DNA from: Phyllobacterium sp. OV277 | GTDB taxonomy: Bacteria > Pseudomonadota > Alphaproteobacteria > Rhizobiales > Rhizobiaceae | Assembly (NCBI RefSeq): GCF_900104355.1 | Contig: NZ_FNIY01000017.1 | Coordinates: 1 to 41,211, forward strand | Length of the DNA stretch: 41,211 bases | Reading direction: 5' to 3' | Part shown: in pieces, positions 24,936 to 33,304 of the stretch | How the letters are laid out: each line of letters begins with the position of its first letter | Numbering within the stretch: position 1 is the stretch's first letter | The notes under the pieces: model-generated | The model's database searches: none | Seen by the model: the letters and a program-made list of their open reading frames with translations, nothing else | Told to the model about the DNA's origin: nothing | Position numbers and translations under genes: made by a program

Positions 24936-25805
24936 CTAATGTGAATGCAGGTCATTTTTTGGCGAATTGCCGAACAGCATGCGATATTCCCGGCTGAATT
25001 GGGATTGGTTCTCATATCCCACAGCGTATGCGACCGCCCCGATTTTTACGCCACCAAGTTGGAGTTGGCGCCGCGCCTCATAGAGCCTCAGGCGCGTTCG
25101 AAATTGCAGCGGGCTCATCGCTGTCGCAGACTTGAAGGCACGATAATATGATGTCTGGCTCATGCCTGCCATCTCGGCCAAAGTGGCAATAGAGAGCGCT
25201 TTGTCAAAATTGGATTTGATCCAGACAGTGGTGCGTGCAATGCGCGCAAGGCCAGAGGTGGCAATCGTGCTTTGAATGATCATATGACCAAGACCGCCTC
25301 GAACAAGCCGGTAAATAAGCTCACGGTAGATGAGAGGTGCCATTGTTTTTATATCCTCGGGCCGATCCAGAAGCCGCGTCAACCGCTCGAGCGGCTCGAG
25401 AATATCGCGGGTCACGGCAGAGGTCGCAGCACCTGCCGTTTTCGCGATCGGCGATGATTCACCGCTGTCACCGGCGGCAATCTCCGCAATGATTTGCGGA
25501 TCAAGATCAAGGGTCACCGCATAGTGCAATGATCCCGGACTTGCCTGCGAAACCCGGGCACTCACCGGAAGGTCGAGAACGACTACGAGATATTCCTCCG
25601 GGCTGATCTCAATAAGGTTACGATCAATTATGATTTCTTTTTTGCCCTGCAAAACAACGCAGAGGCGAGGATTGTAAAGGCTGCGGACCGGGGCGGTTGG
25701 GCGTTCGCTGCGAAACAGCATTAGACCGGGGACCCCGGTCGTCTGCTTGTCCGATTTACAATGAAAACTCACCAACTCGATTAATTGCCGTCGCACTGCA
25801 TCCAT
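24936..25805 (-). CDS. AraC-family transcriptional regulator
   Basis: About 289 aa with an AraC_N-type effector domain (LCVVLQGKKEIIIDRNLIEISPEEYLVVVLDLPVSARVSQASP, beta-rich) and two C-terminal helix-turn-helices (SIATLAEMAGMSQTSYYRAFKSATAMSPLQFRTRLRLYEARRQL, then GAVAYAVGYENQSQFSREYRMLFG). The start at 25805 follows GGAAAG closely; an in-frame ATG at 25862 is the alternative. It is divergent from an SDR oxidoreductase, which it probably controls, as in many AraC/SDR pairs. Confidence 0.87.
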   Translation of the reverse strand: MDAVRRQLIELVSFHCKSDKQTTGVPGLMLFRSERPTAPVRSLYNPRLCVVLQGKKEIIIDRNLIEISPEEYLVVVLDLPVSARVSQASPGSLHYAVTLDLDPQIIAEIAAGDSGESSPIAKTAGAATSAVTRDILEPLERLTRLLDRPEDIKTMAPLIYRELIYRLVRGGLGHMIIQSTIATSGLARIARTTVWIKSNFDKALSIATLAEMAGMSQTSYYRAFKSATAMSPLQFRTRLRLYEARRQLQLGGVKIGAVAYAVGYENQSQFSREYRMLFGNSPKNDLHSH

Positions 25806-25958
25806 CTTTCCGGCCCCCTGTTCCCGAACAGGCAAAGTAACAAGAATGGTAGGATTGTGCAAAACTCTGGAATGATAGATCTAAGCGGATCGGTGCTTCT
25901 ACCTTATCTCCCTGTCAGTGGGATCGTCGATATCCCGGCAGACGCAAAGGAGAAAACC

Positions 25959-26801
25959 ATGTCAGCAGAAACGTCAGTTTGGCTTATCACGGGAGCATCA
26001 TCAGGTTTGGGACGCGCACTTGCCGAGGCAGTCCTTGAATCGGGAAACACTGTCGTGGTTACGGCAAGAAATATCAGGGCACTCGACGATCTTGTGGCGA
26101 AATTTCCTAAAAATGCCGTTGCAGCAAGGCTTGATGTGACCGACCCGGAAACGATCAAGCAGGTCGTTGAACAGACCGAAGAGCGCTTTGGTCGAATTGA
26201 TGTACTGGTGAACGCGGCGGGATACGGTTATCTCGCCGCGATCGAGGAAGGTGAGGACGATGGAGTACGAGCCCAGTTCGAGACAAATGTCTTTGGATTG
26301 CTCGCTGTTACCAAGTCGGTGCTTCCTGGCATGCGCGCTCGGCGGAGCGGTTGTATTGTCAACTTCTCGTCGCTCGGTGGATTGGTCGCATTTCCGGCAA
26401 CGGGATATTATCACGCCACCAAATTCGCCGTGGAAGCCCTCTCAGAATCATTGTTCAAGGAAGTTTCGCCGCTTGGCATCAAGGTGCTTATCGTAGAGCC
26501 GGGTGCTTTCCGGACCGATTGGGCAGGCCGATCTATGCTTGAATCAACGACCGTCATTGACGACTACGCGGAAACGGCAGGCAAAAGGCGGGCCGCAACG
26601 CGTGCCGTCTCCGGTTTGCAGCCCGGAGATCCAAGAAAGGCAGCAGAAGCCATTATCAAAGCTGTCAACGCTGAGCAAACGCCGCTTCGGCTGCTCCTTG
26701 GAGCCTCTGCTCTCAAAATTGCCATCGAACGGCTGGACGCGCTCAAGGCACAGTTCGAGGCTTGGGCAGATGTCACGACAAGTGTCGATTTTGAAAGCTG
26801 A
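25959..26801 (+). CDS. Short-chain dehydrogenase/reductase (SDR)
   Basis: A 280-aa classical SDR: cofactor loop TGASSGLGRA near residues 11-20, NAAGYGY at about 85, catalytic YYHATK around 151-156, and VEPGAFRTDW in the substrate region. The start at 25959 has AAAGGAG eight bases upstream. The C-terminal tail (LRLLLGASALKIAIERLDAL) is that of the group often annotated as oxidoreductase or short-chain alcohol dehydrogenase; the substrate is unknown. Divergent from the AraC-type gene. Confidence 0.88.
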   Translation: MSAETSVWLITGASSGLGRALAEAVLESGNTVVVTARNIRALDDLVAKFPKNAVAARLDVTDPETIKQVVEQTEERFGRIDVLVNAAGYGYLAAIEEGEDDGVRAQFETNVFGLLAVTKSVLPGMRARRSGCIVNFSSLGGLVAFPATGYYHATKFAVEALSESLFKEVSPLGIKVLIVEPGAFRTDWAGRSMLESTTVIDDYAETAGKRRAATRAVSGLQPGDPRKAAEAIIKAVNAEQTPLRLLLGASALKIAIERLDALKAQFEAWADVTTSVDFES

Positions 26802-26908
26802 CGGGTTCCATAGGTAGATTTCACCACCGCCATGTGTGTTGGTGCGCGCATTGTGACGCGCGCGCCTCTACACCGAACGAATTGACACATGTCCCTTCGC
26901 TGATCCAA

Positions 26909-27517
26909 TCAGGCATCGAAACGCTCTTTAAGCCCCCATACAACTTCATCAACGATTTCGTGAAGTTCCTCCACAGTCGCACCATCGCGGGCTTGTATGG
27001 AAATCCCCTGCATGACAGACAGGACATGCCGGGCAATGCGCCTCGTCTTCTCGCCGCATGCAAAACGGGCCAGCACATCGGCGAGCTGCTGCAATGATTT
27101 CTCACGTCGCATGGCGAGGTCACGCGCCAGTTCGTCATTATCGGGATGACAGGTAATGAGGCCCGTGGAAACCATGCATCCACGCTCATTTTCACGTCTT
27201 GTTGCGATCGCTACGGCTGCCTCCAACAGTAGTTTCACCGCGTCAGGCAAGCCGCCTGCCGAATTGGTAATCTCGACATCAAGATGGCCTGCCCCTGCCT
27301 CATATCTGTCCAGTACAGACTTGTAGAGACCAGCCTTGCTTCCGAACGCGGCATAAAGGCTTGGCGGCGCAACACCAATCGCCTTTGTCAAATCGGCAAG
27401 AGAAACGCCTTCATAGCCATGACGCCAGAAGAGAGTCATCGCCATATGCAGCGCTTTGTCGCGATCAAAACTCCAGGGCCTGCCGCCGCGCGGCTTATCG
27501 TCAAGTGTATGTTTCAT
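26909..27517 (-). CDS. TetR-family transcriptional regulator
   Basis: A 202-aa regulator with a TetR helix-turn-helix (MTLFWRHGYEGVSLADLTKAIGVAPPSLYAAFGSKAGLYKSVLDRY) and a C-terminal TetR_C domain containing ENERGCMVSTGL and a late EELHEIVDE helix, like regulators of the YxaF/AcrR type. The ATG at 27517 is four bases from the left arm of a long inverted repeat shared with the divergent hydrolase gene. Confidence 0.86.
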   Translation of the reverse strand: MKHTLDDKPRGGRPWSFDRDKALHMAMTLFWRHGYEGVSLADLTKAIGVAPPSLYAAFGSKAGLYKSVLDRYEAGAGHLDVEITNSAGGLPDAVKLLLEAAVAIATRRENERGCMVSTGLITCHPDNDELARDLAMRREKSLQQLADVLARFACGEKTRRIARHVLSVMQGISIQARDGATVEELHEIVDEVVWGLKERFDA

Positions 27518-27520
27518 ATC

Positions 27521-27573
27521 GATCACTAAACAACATATTGACAGCATCGGTCAAGGTATGTTGTTTAGTGATC
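27521..27573. promoter_or_regulatory. Long inverted repeat between tetR and hydrolase genes
   Basis: Arms GATCACTAAACAACATA (27521-27537) and TATGTTGTTTAGTGATC (27557-27573) are perfectly complementary over 17 bp with a 19-bp spacer. They occupy most of the 78-bp divergent intergenic space, so both promoters must lie in or beside them. The most likely ligand is the adjacent TetR protein. Confidence 0.7.
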
Positions 27574-27595
27574 AATAATCAACATAGGAAGTGCT

Positions 27596-28546
27596 ATGAA
27601 AAGTTCTCTCAGATCAGCGCTCGTCGCTGCCGCTATCCTGATCTCACCGATTTTGGCCTCGCCACATGTCGTGGCAGCGGAAGCAGTGAACCCAACCAAT
27701 GTTTCCGCGGGACAGGTCAGCACTGTGGAAAGATTCTCGGTAAGATCTTCCGATGGCACCATGCTTGCGGTGGAAGCGAAAGGGAATCCAGCCGCGCCGG
27801 AAATTCTCTTCATTCATGGCCTGAGACAAAGCGGGCTCAGCTGGGACAAACAATTTGACGATCCGACGTTGTCAGGTTTTCGGCTCGTGCGTTTTGATCT
27901 TCGGGGACACGGGGATTCGGGGAAACCGGAAGATCCCGAAAGCTACTCGGACCCCAAGCTTTGGGCCGATGATATCAAGGCTGTGATTGATGGCGCGAAA
28001 TTACACCGTCCGGTTCTGGTCGGCTGGTCCCTCGGTGGTTACGTCGCCGGCGCATATCTTAATAGATATGGCGGTTCGCATATTGCGGGCATCAACCTTG
28101 TCGATGCGGTGGTGAAGCTGTCCCCGGACCTTCTAACACCTCTGGCGGGTCAGTTCTCCGAAACGGCGACGTCGCGTGACCTTGCTGTTCGCAGCAAAGC
28201 GACCGCCGAATTTCTGGCAAGCTGCTTTAACATACAGCCTACGCCAGAAGAGTTTGATAGGATGCTTGTCATCAATGGCATGACGGCACGAGCCGTCAAT
28301 GAAGGTTTTATTCAAACATCACTCACCGATCTTCTGCCGGTCTTTCAGACTTATAGCGGTCCCATTCTTCTTACTCACGGCGTGCATGACAGGCTCGTTC
28401 GCGTGGCCACCTCGGAACGTGTTCGCGATCTTCACGCTGACAGTAAATTGCAACTCTATGAGAATAGCGGTCATAGCCCCTTTTTCGAAGAGCCGGAGCG
28501 TTACGGACGTGATCTGAAAGCGTTCGTTCTGAGTGCGAACAACTAG
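27596..28546 (+). CDS. Exported alpha/beta-hydrolase
   Basis: A 316-aa serine hydrolase with a signal peptide (MKSSLRSALVAAAILISPIL..., cut near AAEA at 27-30). Fold motifs are FIHGLRQSG (oxyanion HG at 74-75), DLRGHGDSGK and nucleophile elbow GWSLGG (Ser145). Asp265 (HGVHDRL) and His293 (ENSGHSPFFEEP) complete the triad. AGGAAGTGCT precedes the ATG. Homologues include non-haem haloperoxidase-like and ester-cleaving enzymes; the substrate is not predictable. Probably repressed by the divergent TetR protein. Confidence 0.87.
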   Translation: MKSSLRSALVAAAILISPILASPHVVAAEAVNPTNVSAGQVSTVERFSVRSSDGTMLAVEAKGNPAAPEILFIHGLRQSGLSWDKQFDDPTLSGFRLVRFDLRGHGDSGKPEDPESYSDPKLWADDIKAVIDGAKLHRPVLVGWSLGGYVAGAYLNRYGGSHIAGINLVDAVVKLSPDLLTPLAGQFSETATSRDLAVRSKATAEFLASCFNIQPTPEEFDRMLVINGMTARAVNEGFIQTSLTDLLPVFQTYSGPILLTHGVHDRLVRVATSERVRDLHADSKLQLYENSGHSPFFEEPERYGRDLKAFVLSANN

Positions 28547-28586
28547 ATATTTGGCGCAAGCCACAGCTCTGGCATCAGTGGGTTGC

Positions 28587-29009
28587 TTACGATTGGTCCA
28601 CCGTACCGTGCGGGCTGGAGATATTTTTGTCAGGATTTTCAGTTGAAAACAAAATCTCGGCAATCCAGGCAATCGAAGCTCCGACTGCATAGGCCAGAAC
28701 ATCCCACCAATCGGGCGTGGCTCCAAAAACAATCCTCAATAATCGATTGGAAATAGAGATGTTAAAATAAACGGTGAGGTATTGTGCCAGTTCGACGCCC
28801 AACCCAAATCCAAGCGCCAGAAGAACAAGATAGGCTGGCCGCGCTTCGATCACGGATTTGAAGACAAAATACAGCCAGATGGTCGCCAGAACGTCCCCTG
28901 CCCAGCTCCTTATCCATCCTAACTGTGCTCCGAATGTTGCCAGAAGCACCAGCACAAAAAGCAGGAAGACGGCCACAGTAAATGAGGTGCGATCAAAGCG
29001 GATTATCAT
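28587..29009 (-). CDS. DUF2809 family membrane protein
   Basis: A 140-aa integral membrane protein with four predicted helices (FTVAVFLLFVLVLLATFGAQ, VLATIWLYFVFKSVI, AYLVLLALGFGLGVELAQYL, VLAYAVGASIAWIAEILF). The GLGVELAQYL and TPDWWDVLAYAVGA patterns are those of DUF2809 proteins, which resemble VanZ-like proteins. Function unknown. The ribosome binding site is weak. It stands alone between the hydrolase and lysozyme genes. Confidence 0.78.
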   Translation of the reverse strand: MIIRFDRTSFTVAVFLLFVLVLLATFGAQLGWIRSWAGDVLATIWLYFVFKSVIEARPAYLVLLALGFGLGVELAQYLTVYFNISISNRLLRIVFGATPDWWDVLAYAVGASIAWIAEILFSTENPDKNISSPHGTVDQS

Positions 29010-29170
29010 GAGAGGTGTCTAACGGGTGATAGTCCCTCTGTCCATCTGCCAGACAGGGCACGACATCCAAATGTTATCGACTGCGCCAATGACCAACAGT
29101 TTCTTTTGCTTTCTGGTTATTGTCATCGGGCGCCATAGCGGAGTTTCATCGCGATTTATGGTTAAGATTG

Positions 29171-29222
29171 GGATTCAGCTTTTCCTAGTAATTTACTGAT
29201 AGCAATTGAGATTGCTGAATCC
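29171..29222. repeat. Inverted repeat in the promoter region of the GH25 gene
   Basis: GGATTCAGC (29171-29179) and GCTGAATCC (29214-29222) are perfect 9-bp arms 34 bp apart, ending 48 bp before the lysozyme start. It could be a spaced operator or an RNA stem. The remainder of the 261-bp intergenic region is AT-richer and shows no gene. Confidence 0.35.
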
Positions 29223-29270
29223 AACCGGGTTCATTTGGGTCATTGATCATTATTTCGAGTACGGGTGCTT

Positions 29271-30299
29271 ATGCGTGTTCCATGTGTGCTAACAGTCATG
29301 CTTACGTGCCTGGTCCTGGCGAGTTGCGGATCAAGCTCCAGCCTTGATGACCTTGCGATACAACGCCCCTCGCGGGAAACAACCAGTTCGGTTGTCAGGC
29401 CACGCGATCCTGTGCCTCAAGTCGACGTGAGAACCGTCACCTCCCCGCCTGTGCATCGGCAGGAGATGCTGGCATGGGCAGGACCCGTTCCGGAACAAAC
29501 GGCATTCATACCGCCCGCGACGATAATCGCTGTCCCGGCTCCACCGGAAAAAACAGTCGCACAGCTTATCCCGGTAGACCCCACAATGCGCCCGGCCCGG
29601 GAAGGCCGTATGCAGATTTACAGCCGCCGCTTCCGCGACGCAAAACCCATCAATTTCGGCCGGGCATCGCCCAGGAAACTCGCCGTGCATGGTGTTGATG
29701 TTTCGCGCTGGCAGGGCGACGTTGATTGGGTAAATCTGCGCTCGCAGGGCGCGAACTTCGCTTACATCAAGGCCACTGATGGCGGGGATCATATGGATCC
29801 CATGTTCCGGACGAACTGGCGCAATACCAAAGAGGCTGGCCTGAAACGGGGTGCCTATCACTTCTTCTATTGGTGCCGTACAGCTGGCGAACAGGCCGAC
29901 TGGTTTATCCGCAATGTGCCGCGCGAGGCCGGGGCCCTTCCACCGGCAATCGATGTGGAATGGAATGGCGAGTCGAGCTGCAAACGGCGTCCTTCACGCG
30001 AGGTCGTGCTGGAAAAAATGCAGGTATTCATGGACAAGCTGGAAAAGCATTACGGCCAGCGACCAATCATTTATACCGCTCCGGATTTCTATCGGGATAA
30101 TCTGAAAGATGCGTTTCCCAACTATCACTTCTGGCTGCGCGCTGTAGCTGAGCATCCGTCCAAAGTTTATCCCGGACGGCGCTGGCTCTTCTGGCAATAT
30201 TCGGGCTCGGGTCTCTCTCATGGTGTCGACGGCAGGATCGACCTCAATGTATTCCATGGCAGCGAGGACGAATGGCATGATTGGGTGACTGCGCGGTAG
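29271..30299 (+). CDS. GH25-family lysozyme, lipoprotein
   Basis: A 342-aa protein with a lipoprotein signal (LVLASC, lipid-bearing Cys19), a Pro-rich linker to about residue 135, then a GH25 muramidase domain. Active-site features are GVDVSRWQG with Asp143, AIDVEWNG with the catalytic Asp228 and Glu230, WQYSGSG at 308-314 and DLNVF at 324-328. It should cleave the MurNAc-GlcNAc bond of peptidoglycan from the periplasmic side while anchored in a membrane. The ATG at 29271 was preferred over the GTG six bases earlier. Confidence 0.88.
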   Translation: MRVPCVLTVMLTCLVLASCGSSSSLDDLAIQRPSRETTSSVVRPRDPVPQVDVRTVTSPPVHRQEMLAWAGPVPEQTAFIPPATIIAVPAPPEKTVAQLIPVDPTMRPAREGRMQIYSRRFRDAKPINFGRASPRKLAVHGVDVSRWQGDVDWVNLRSQGANFAYIKATDGGDHMDPMFRTNWRNTKEAGLKRGAYHFFYWCRTAGEQADWFIRNVPREAGALPPAIDVEWNGESSCKRRPSREVVLEKMQVFMDKLEKHYGQRPIIYTAPDFYRDNLKDAFPNYHFWLRAVAEHPSKVYPGRRWLFWQYSGSGLSHGVDGRIDLNVFHGSEDEWHDWVTAR

Positions 30300-30315
30300 C
30301 GATTAATTCCGGGAT

Positions 30316-31461
30316 CTATCGAAGCCTCAGGTTTTCACGGCTGAGCTGATCCACCGTAGTGCAGCCCATAAGCTTCATCCCGCGCTCAATCTCCACCTTT
30401 AATTGACCGAGCGCGCGCTCGACACCCGGCTGGCCAGCGGCGGCAAGAGGATAGAGGTAATAGCGCCCTACGCCGACGGCTTTGGCGCCCATGGAGAGTG
30501 CTTTGATCACGTGCGTTCCACGCTGGATGCCGCCATCCATGATCACATCGATTTTATCACCAACAGCGTCAACAATTTCGGCAAGCTGATCAAAACCTGC
30601 GCGCGATCCATCCAGCTGCCGACCGCCGTGGTTTGACAGAATGATACCCGTGCATCCAATCTCAACGGCCTTCCTGGCGTCGGCTACCGACATGATACCT
30701 TTTAGACAGAACTGTCCTGACCAGTACTGGACCATTTCGGCCACATCATCCCAAGTCATCGAAGGGTCGAGCATTTCGGTAAAATACCGGCTGATCGACA
30801 TGGCGCCGCCACCCATATCCACATGCGCGTCAAGCTGAGGCAAACTGAAGCGTTCATGGGTAAGGTAATTCAAAGCCCATTGCGGCTTGATTGCGAATTG
30901 CAACATGCCTGCCAGATTAAGCTTGAAAGGGATCGAAAATCCGGTGCGCAAATCACGTTCGCGATTGCCCCCGGTGATGCTGTCCACAGTCAGCATCATT
31001 ACCTCGACACCCGCATCTTTGGCGCGTTGCATCATCGCCCTGTTCAGGCCGCGATCCTTGTGGAAATAGAACTGATAAACCTGTGGTCCAGAATGAGACT
31101 TACGCAGCTCTTCAAGACTGACCGTGCCGAGCGAGGACACTCCGAACATTGTCCCATGCTTGGCCGCCGCTGCGGCAACCGCACGCTCGCCCTGATAATG
31201 GAACAATCTCTGCAACGCTGTTGGCGAACAATAGAACGGCACCGCAAGCTTCTGCCCCATCACCGTGACGGATGTATCGATATCTTTGACCCCGCGCAAA
31301 ACATTCGGAATCAGATCGCAATGTTCAAAACTCTCCGTATTGCGGCGATAGGTGACCTCATCATCGGCGGCGCCGTCAATATAATTAAAGATCGGTCCCG
31401 GTAGCCGGCGCTTGGCCAAACGTCTGAAATCATGGAAATTGTGGCAATCGCGCAGACGCAT
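30316..31461 (-). CDS. FMN-dependent alpha-hydroxy-acid dehydrogenase (L-lactate dehydrogenase LldD-like)
   Basis: A 381-aa flavoenzyme of the LldD/glycolate oxidase family that oxidises an L-2-hydroxy acid to the 2-oxo acid. N-terminal FRRLAKRRLPGPIFNYIDGAADDE, QFYFHKDRG and LTVDS in the FMN barrel, LKGIMS with the active-site Lys, and the catalytic His278 in LSNHGGRQLDG. The ATG at 31461 was chosen over a TTG at 31473. The GntR gene 97 bp upstream on the same strand is its likely regulator, as in lldPRD-type loci. Lactate is the default substrate but other hydroxy acids are possible. Confidence 0.88.
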   Translation of the reverse strand: MRLRDCHNFHDFRRLAKRRLPGPIFNYIDGAADDEVTYRRNTESFEHCDLIPNVLRGVKDIDTSVTVMGQKLAVPFYCSPTALQRLFHYQGERAVAAAAAKHGTMFGVSSLGTVSLEELRKSHSGPQVYQFYFHKDRGLNRAMMQRAKDAGVEVMMLTVDSITGGNRERDLRTGFSIPFKLNLAGMLQFAIKPQWALNYLTHERFSLPQLDAHVDMGGGAMSISRYFTEMLDPSMTWDDVAEMVQYWSGQFCLKGIMSVADARKAVEIGCTGIILSNHGGRQLDGSRAGFDQLAEIVDAVGDKIDVIMDGGIQRGTHVIKALSMGAKAVGVGRYYLYPLAAAGQPGVERALGQLKVEIERGMKLMGCTTVDQLSRENLRLR

Positions 31462-31557
31462 AATTCGCTTCAATCCTTATTTGATTCAAACCCATAGATA
31501 TGTCTGAATAGTTGCTGACGCATAAATGTACAGAAATGACGAGGCTTGTTCGTAAAT

Positions 31558-32238
31558 TTAAGGTCGGTTCTCGACCGCGTCGGTCAGCGTGAGGCAGCCT
31601 ATCTGCAAATGGCATGTCAGTCGCTCGATCGCGAGTGTCTCATTTCCCTCACGACAGGCAGCAATAATATCACGGTGCTCCGCACCGGAACGGCCGCGAA
31701 AATCTCTGATGGTAGAGAGAAACCTGATATAGCGCTCGGCAGCGTTGTTCTGCGCTTCGATCACTCCAAGCAATCGCTTGTTCTTGCATGGCCGGTAAAG
31801 GATCATGTGGAATTCGAGGTTGAGCATACCCCATTGGCTGAAATCAGTACCCTCCTCGATAAGATCAAGGATATGGTCCGCATCATCCAGAATTTTTGCA
31901 GTGAGATGCGGGAAAGCATCCCGCAGGGCAGCACATTCCAATAGTTGCCGCAGGATGAAAATTTCACGAATCTCACCCGTATCAATCAGCGAGACAAAAG
32001 TTCCGCGCGTCGGATGGATCGAAACAAAGCCTTCTGCCTCCAAAAGGCGCAGCGCATCCCGGATAGGCATTCTGCTAATACCAAATTTAGTTGCCAGATC
32101 GTCCTGCCGCAAAGCGGTGCCGGCTTCGATGAGACCTTTAACGATCGCTTCGCGAAGTCTATCTGCGACATGGTCAGCCGCCGTCCGCGGCTTGACCATC
32201 CGACGGCCAGCAATTTCATCAAGCGAATTCATTCTCAC
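31558..32238 (-). CDS. GntR-family regulator, FCD subgroup, upstream of the hydroxy-acid dehydrogenase
   Basis: A 226-aa regulator: winged helix at about residues 20-80 (LRQDDLATKFGISRMPIRDALRLLEAEGFVSIHPTRGTFVSL) and an FCD domain with the metal-binding pattern (NLEFHMILYRPCKN, then EHRDIIAAC). It is transcribed towards the FMN-dependent dehydrogenase gene, so co-transcription or local control of that gene is likely. No symmetric operator stood out in the flanks (31474-31557, 32239-32427); the latter holds no gene. Confidence 0.84.
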   Translation of the reverse strand: MRMNSLDEIAGRRMVKPRTAADHVADRLREAIVKGLIEAGTALRQDDLATKFGISRMPIRDALRLLEAEGFVSIHPTRGTFVSLIDTGEIREIFILRQLLECAALRDAFPHLTAKILDDADHILDLIEEGTDFSQWGMLNLEFHMILYRPCKNKRLLGVIEAQNNAAERYIRFLSTIRDFRGRSGAEHRDIIAACREGNETLAIERLTCHLQIGCLTLTDAVENRP

Positions 32239-32427
32239 CTACCCACGTCTTTGGTTTCACATGACAAAACTCGATCTTAAATGTCAACTCAAGAACCGGG
32301 GACGTATTTGGGTATTATCGAATTCAGCATTCAATCGCTGTCCACGCAACGCCATTCAATTGACGGTGGAGGGCAGCTAGCTATGCCGTTGTGCGTGAGC
32401 TGATGGCTAAACGCGCCGAGAATTCAT

Positions 32428-33168
32428 CTACTCGTCGAAATAATCGGCGTGCTTTTTGGCAAGGCTGGACAAGGCATTGAGGATCGAGCCCAGATGAATG
32501 CGGGTGGCTTCAATAGCCGCTGGTTTGTCGCGCCTGATAATCGTGTCCAGCATGCGCTTGTGCTCTTCGATCAAAACGAGCTGATGGTCCGCATTCCTCA
32601 ACGAGAGCACACGCAGGCGATCAAGTGGCATCTTCTCCCGTTCCAGAAGTCCGGCGACCCGCTCAAAACCGGTTGCGCGCGCCAGCGTCAAGTGAAACTG
32701 GTCGTCAAGCGCCTGAAATGCCAGATCGCTATCCTCATCGACCGTCGACTGCTGCTTGACGATAAGCTCGGCGAGTTCCCGCTCAAACTCAGGCGATAGG
32801 CCGACATCACACAATTTTGTGACGTTGGCGATTTCGATGGCCTCGCGGATAAAGTGCGCTTCAAGGAAGCGCTTTAGATTGAGCTTGGTAACGAAAGTAC
32901 CGCGGCTGGGCCGCGTCGTTATCAGATCGGCTTCACGAAGTTGGGCAAATGCCTCGCGCACAGGTGTGCGGCTGGCACCAAACCGCGCACCGACTTCCGT
33001 CTCGGAAATCAGGCGTCCCGGCTCCAGATCCATTTTGAGAATGGCATTCTTCAGAACAGGATAAATCTGGGATGCTGTCGGCCGGTCATATTCCAGCTGA
33101 CCAAAGGATATATTGGCCAATCCGCCAACCGGAACATCATTGTCTGAAGATTTGGTGCCGTCTGACAC
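32428..33168 (-). CDS. GntR-family regulator, FCD subgroup, divergent to the oxidoreductase/transporter operon
   Basis: A 246-aa regulator: winged helix at about 34-95 (LISETEVGARFGASRTPVREAFAQLREADLITTRPSRGTFVTKL), FCD domain after residue 105 with DDQFHLTLARATG and a final EATRIHLGSILNALSSL helix. It is divergent from the operon beginning at 33305, with two palindromic ACCGGT elements between them. Repression of that operon until its substrate is present is the simplest reading. Confidence 0.85.
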   Translation of the reverse strand: MSDGTKSSDNDVPVGGLANISFGQLEYDRPTASQIYPVLKNAILKMDLEPGRLISETEVGARFGASRTPVREAFAQLREADLITTRPSRGTFVTKLNLKRFLEAHFIREAIEIANVTKLCDVGLSPEFERELAELIVKQQSTVDEDSDLAFQALDDQFHLTLARATGFERVAGLLEREKMPLDRLRVLSLRNADHQLVLIEEHKRMLDTIIRRDKPAAIEATRIHLGSILNALSSLAKKHADYFDE

Positions 33169-33205
33169 GTTTGATCGATCCTTGGAAAGCCGCGTTATTT
33201 AGCCA

Positions 33206-33245
33206 GTATACCGGTATTCTCAGGATTTACAACCGGTATACCGGT
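33206..33245. promoter_or_regulatory. Paired palindromic operators of the oxidoreductase operon
   Basis: GTATACCGGT occurs at 33206-33215 and 33236-33245, 30 bp apart (about three helical turns). The first lies within the palindrome ATACCGGTAT (33208-33217), the second within ACCGGTATACCGGT (33232-33245). They are midway between the divergent GntR gene and the operon start; a possible plus-strand promoter TTTACA (33226-33231), N18, TATCGA spans the second site. Binding by the adjacent GntR protein is inferred. Confidence 0.65.
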
Positions 33246-33304
33246 GTGCTATCGAAGGCATATCGGTGGGCTTGGCATCACCGGCATTGGCGCAGGGAGG
33301 CCCG

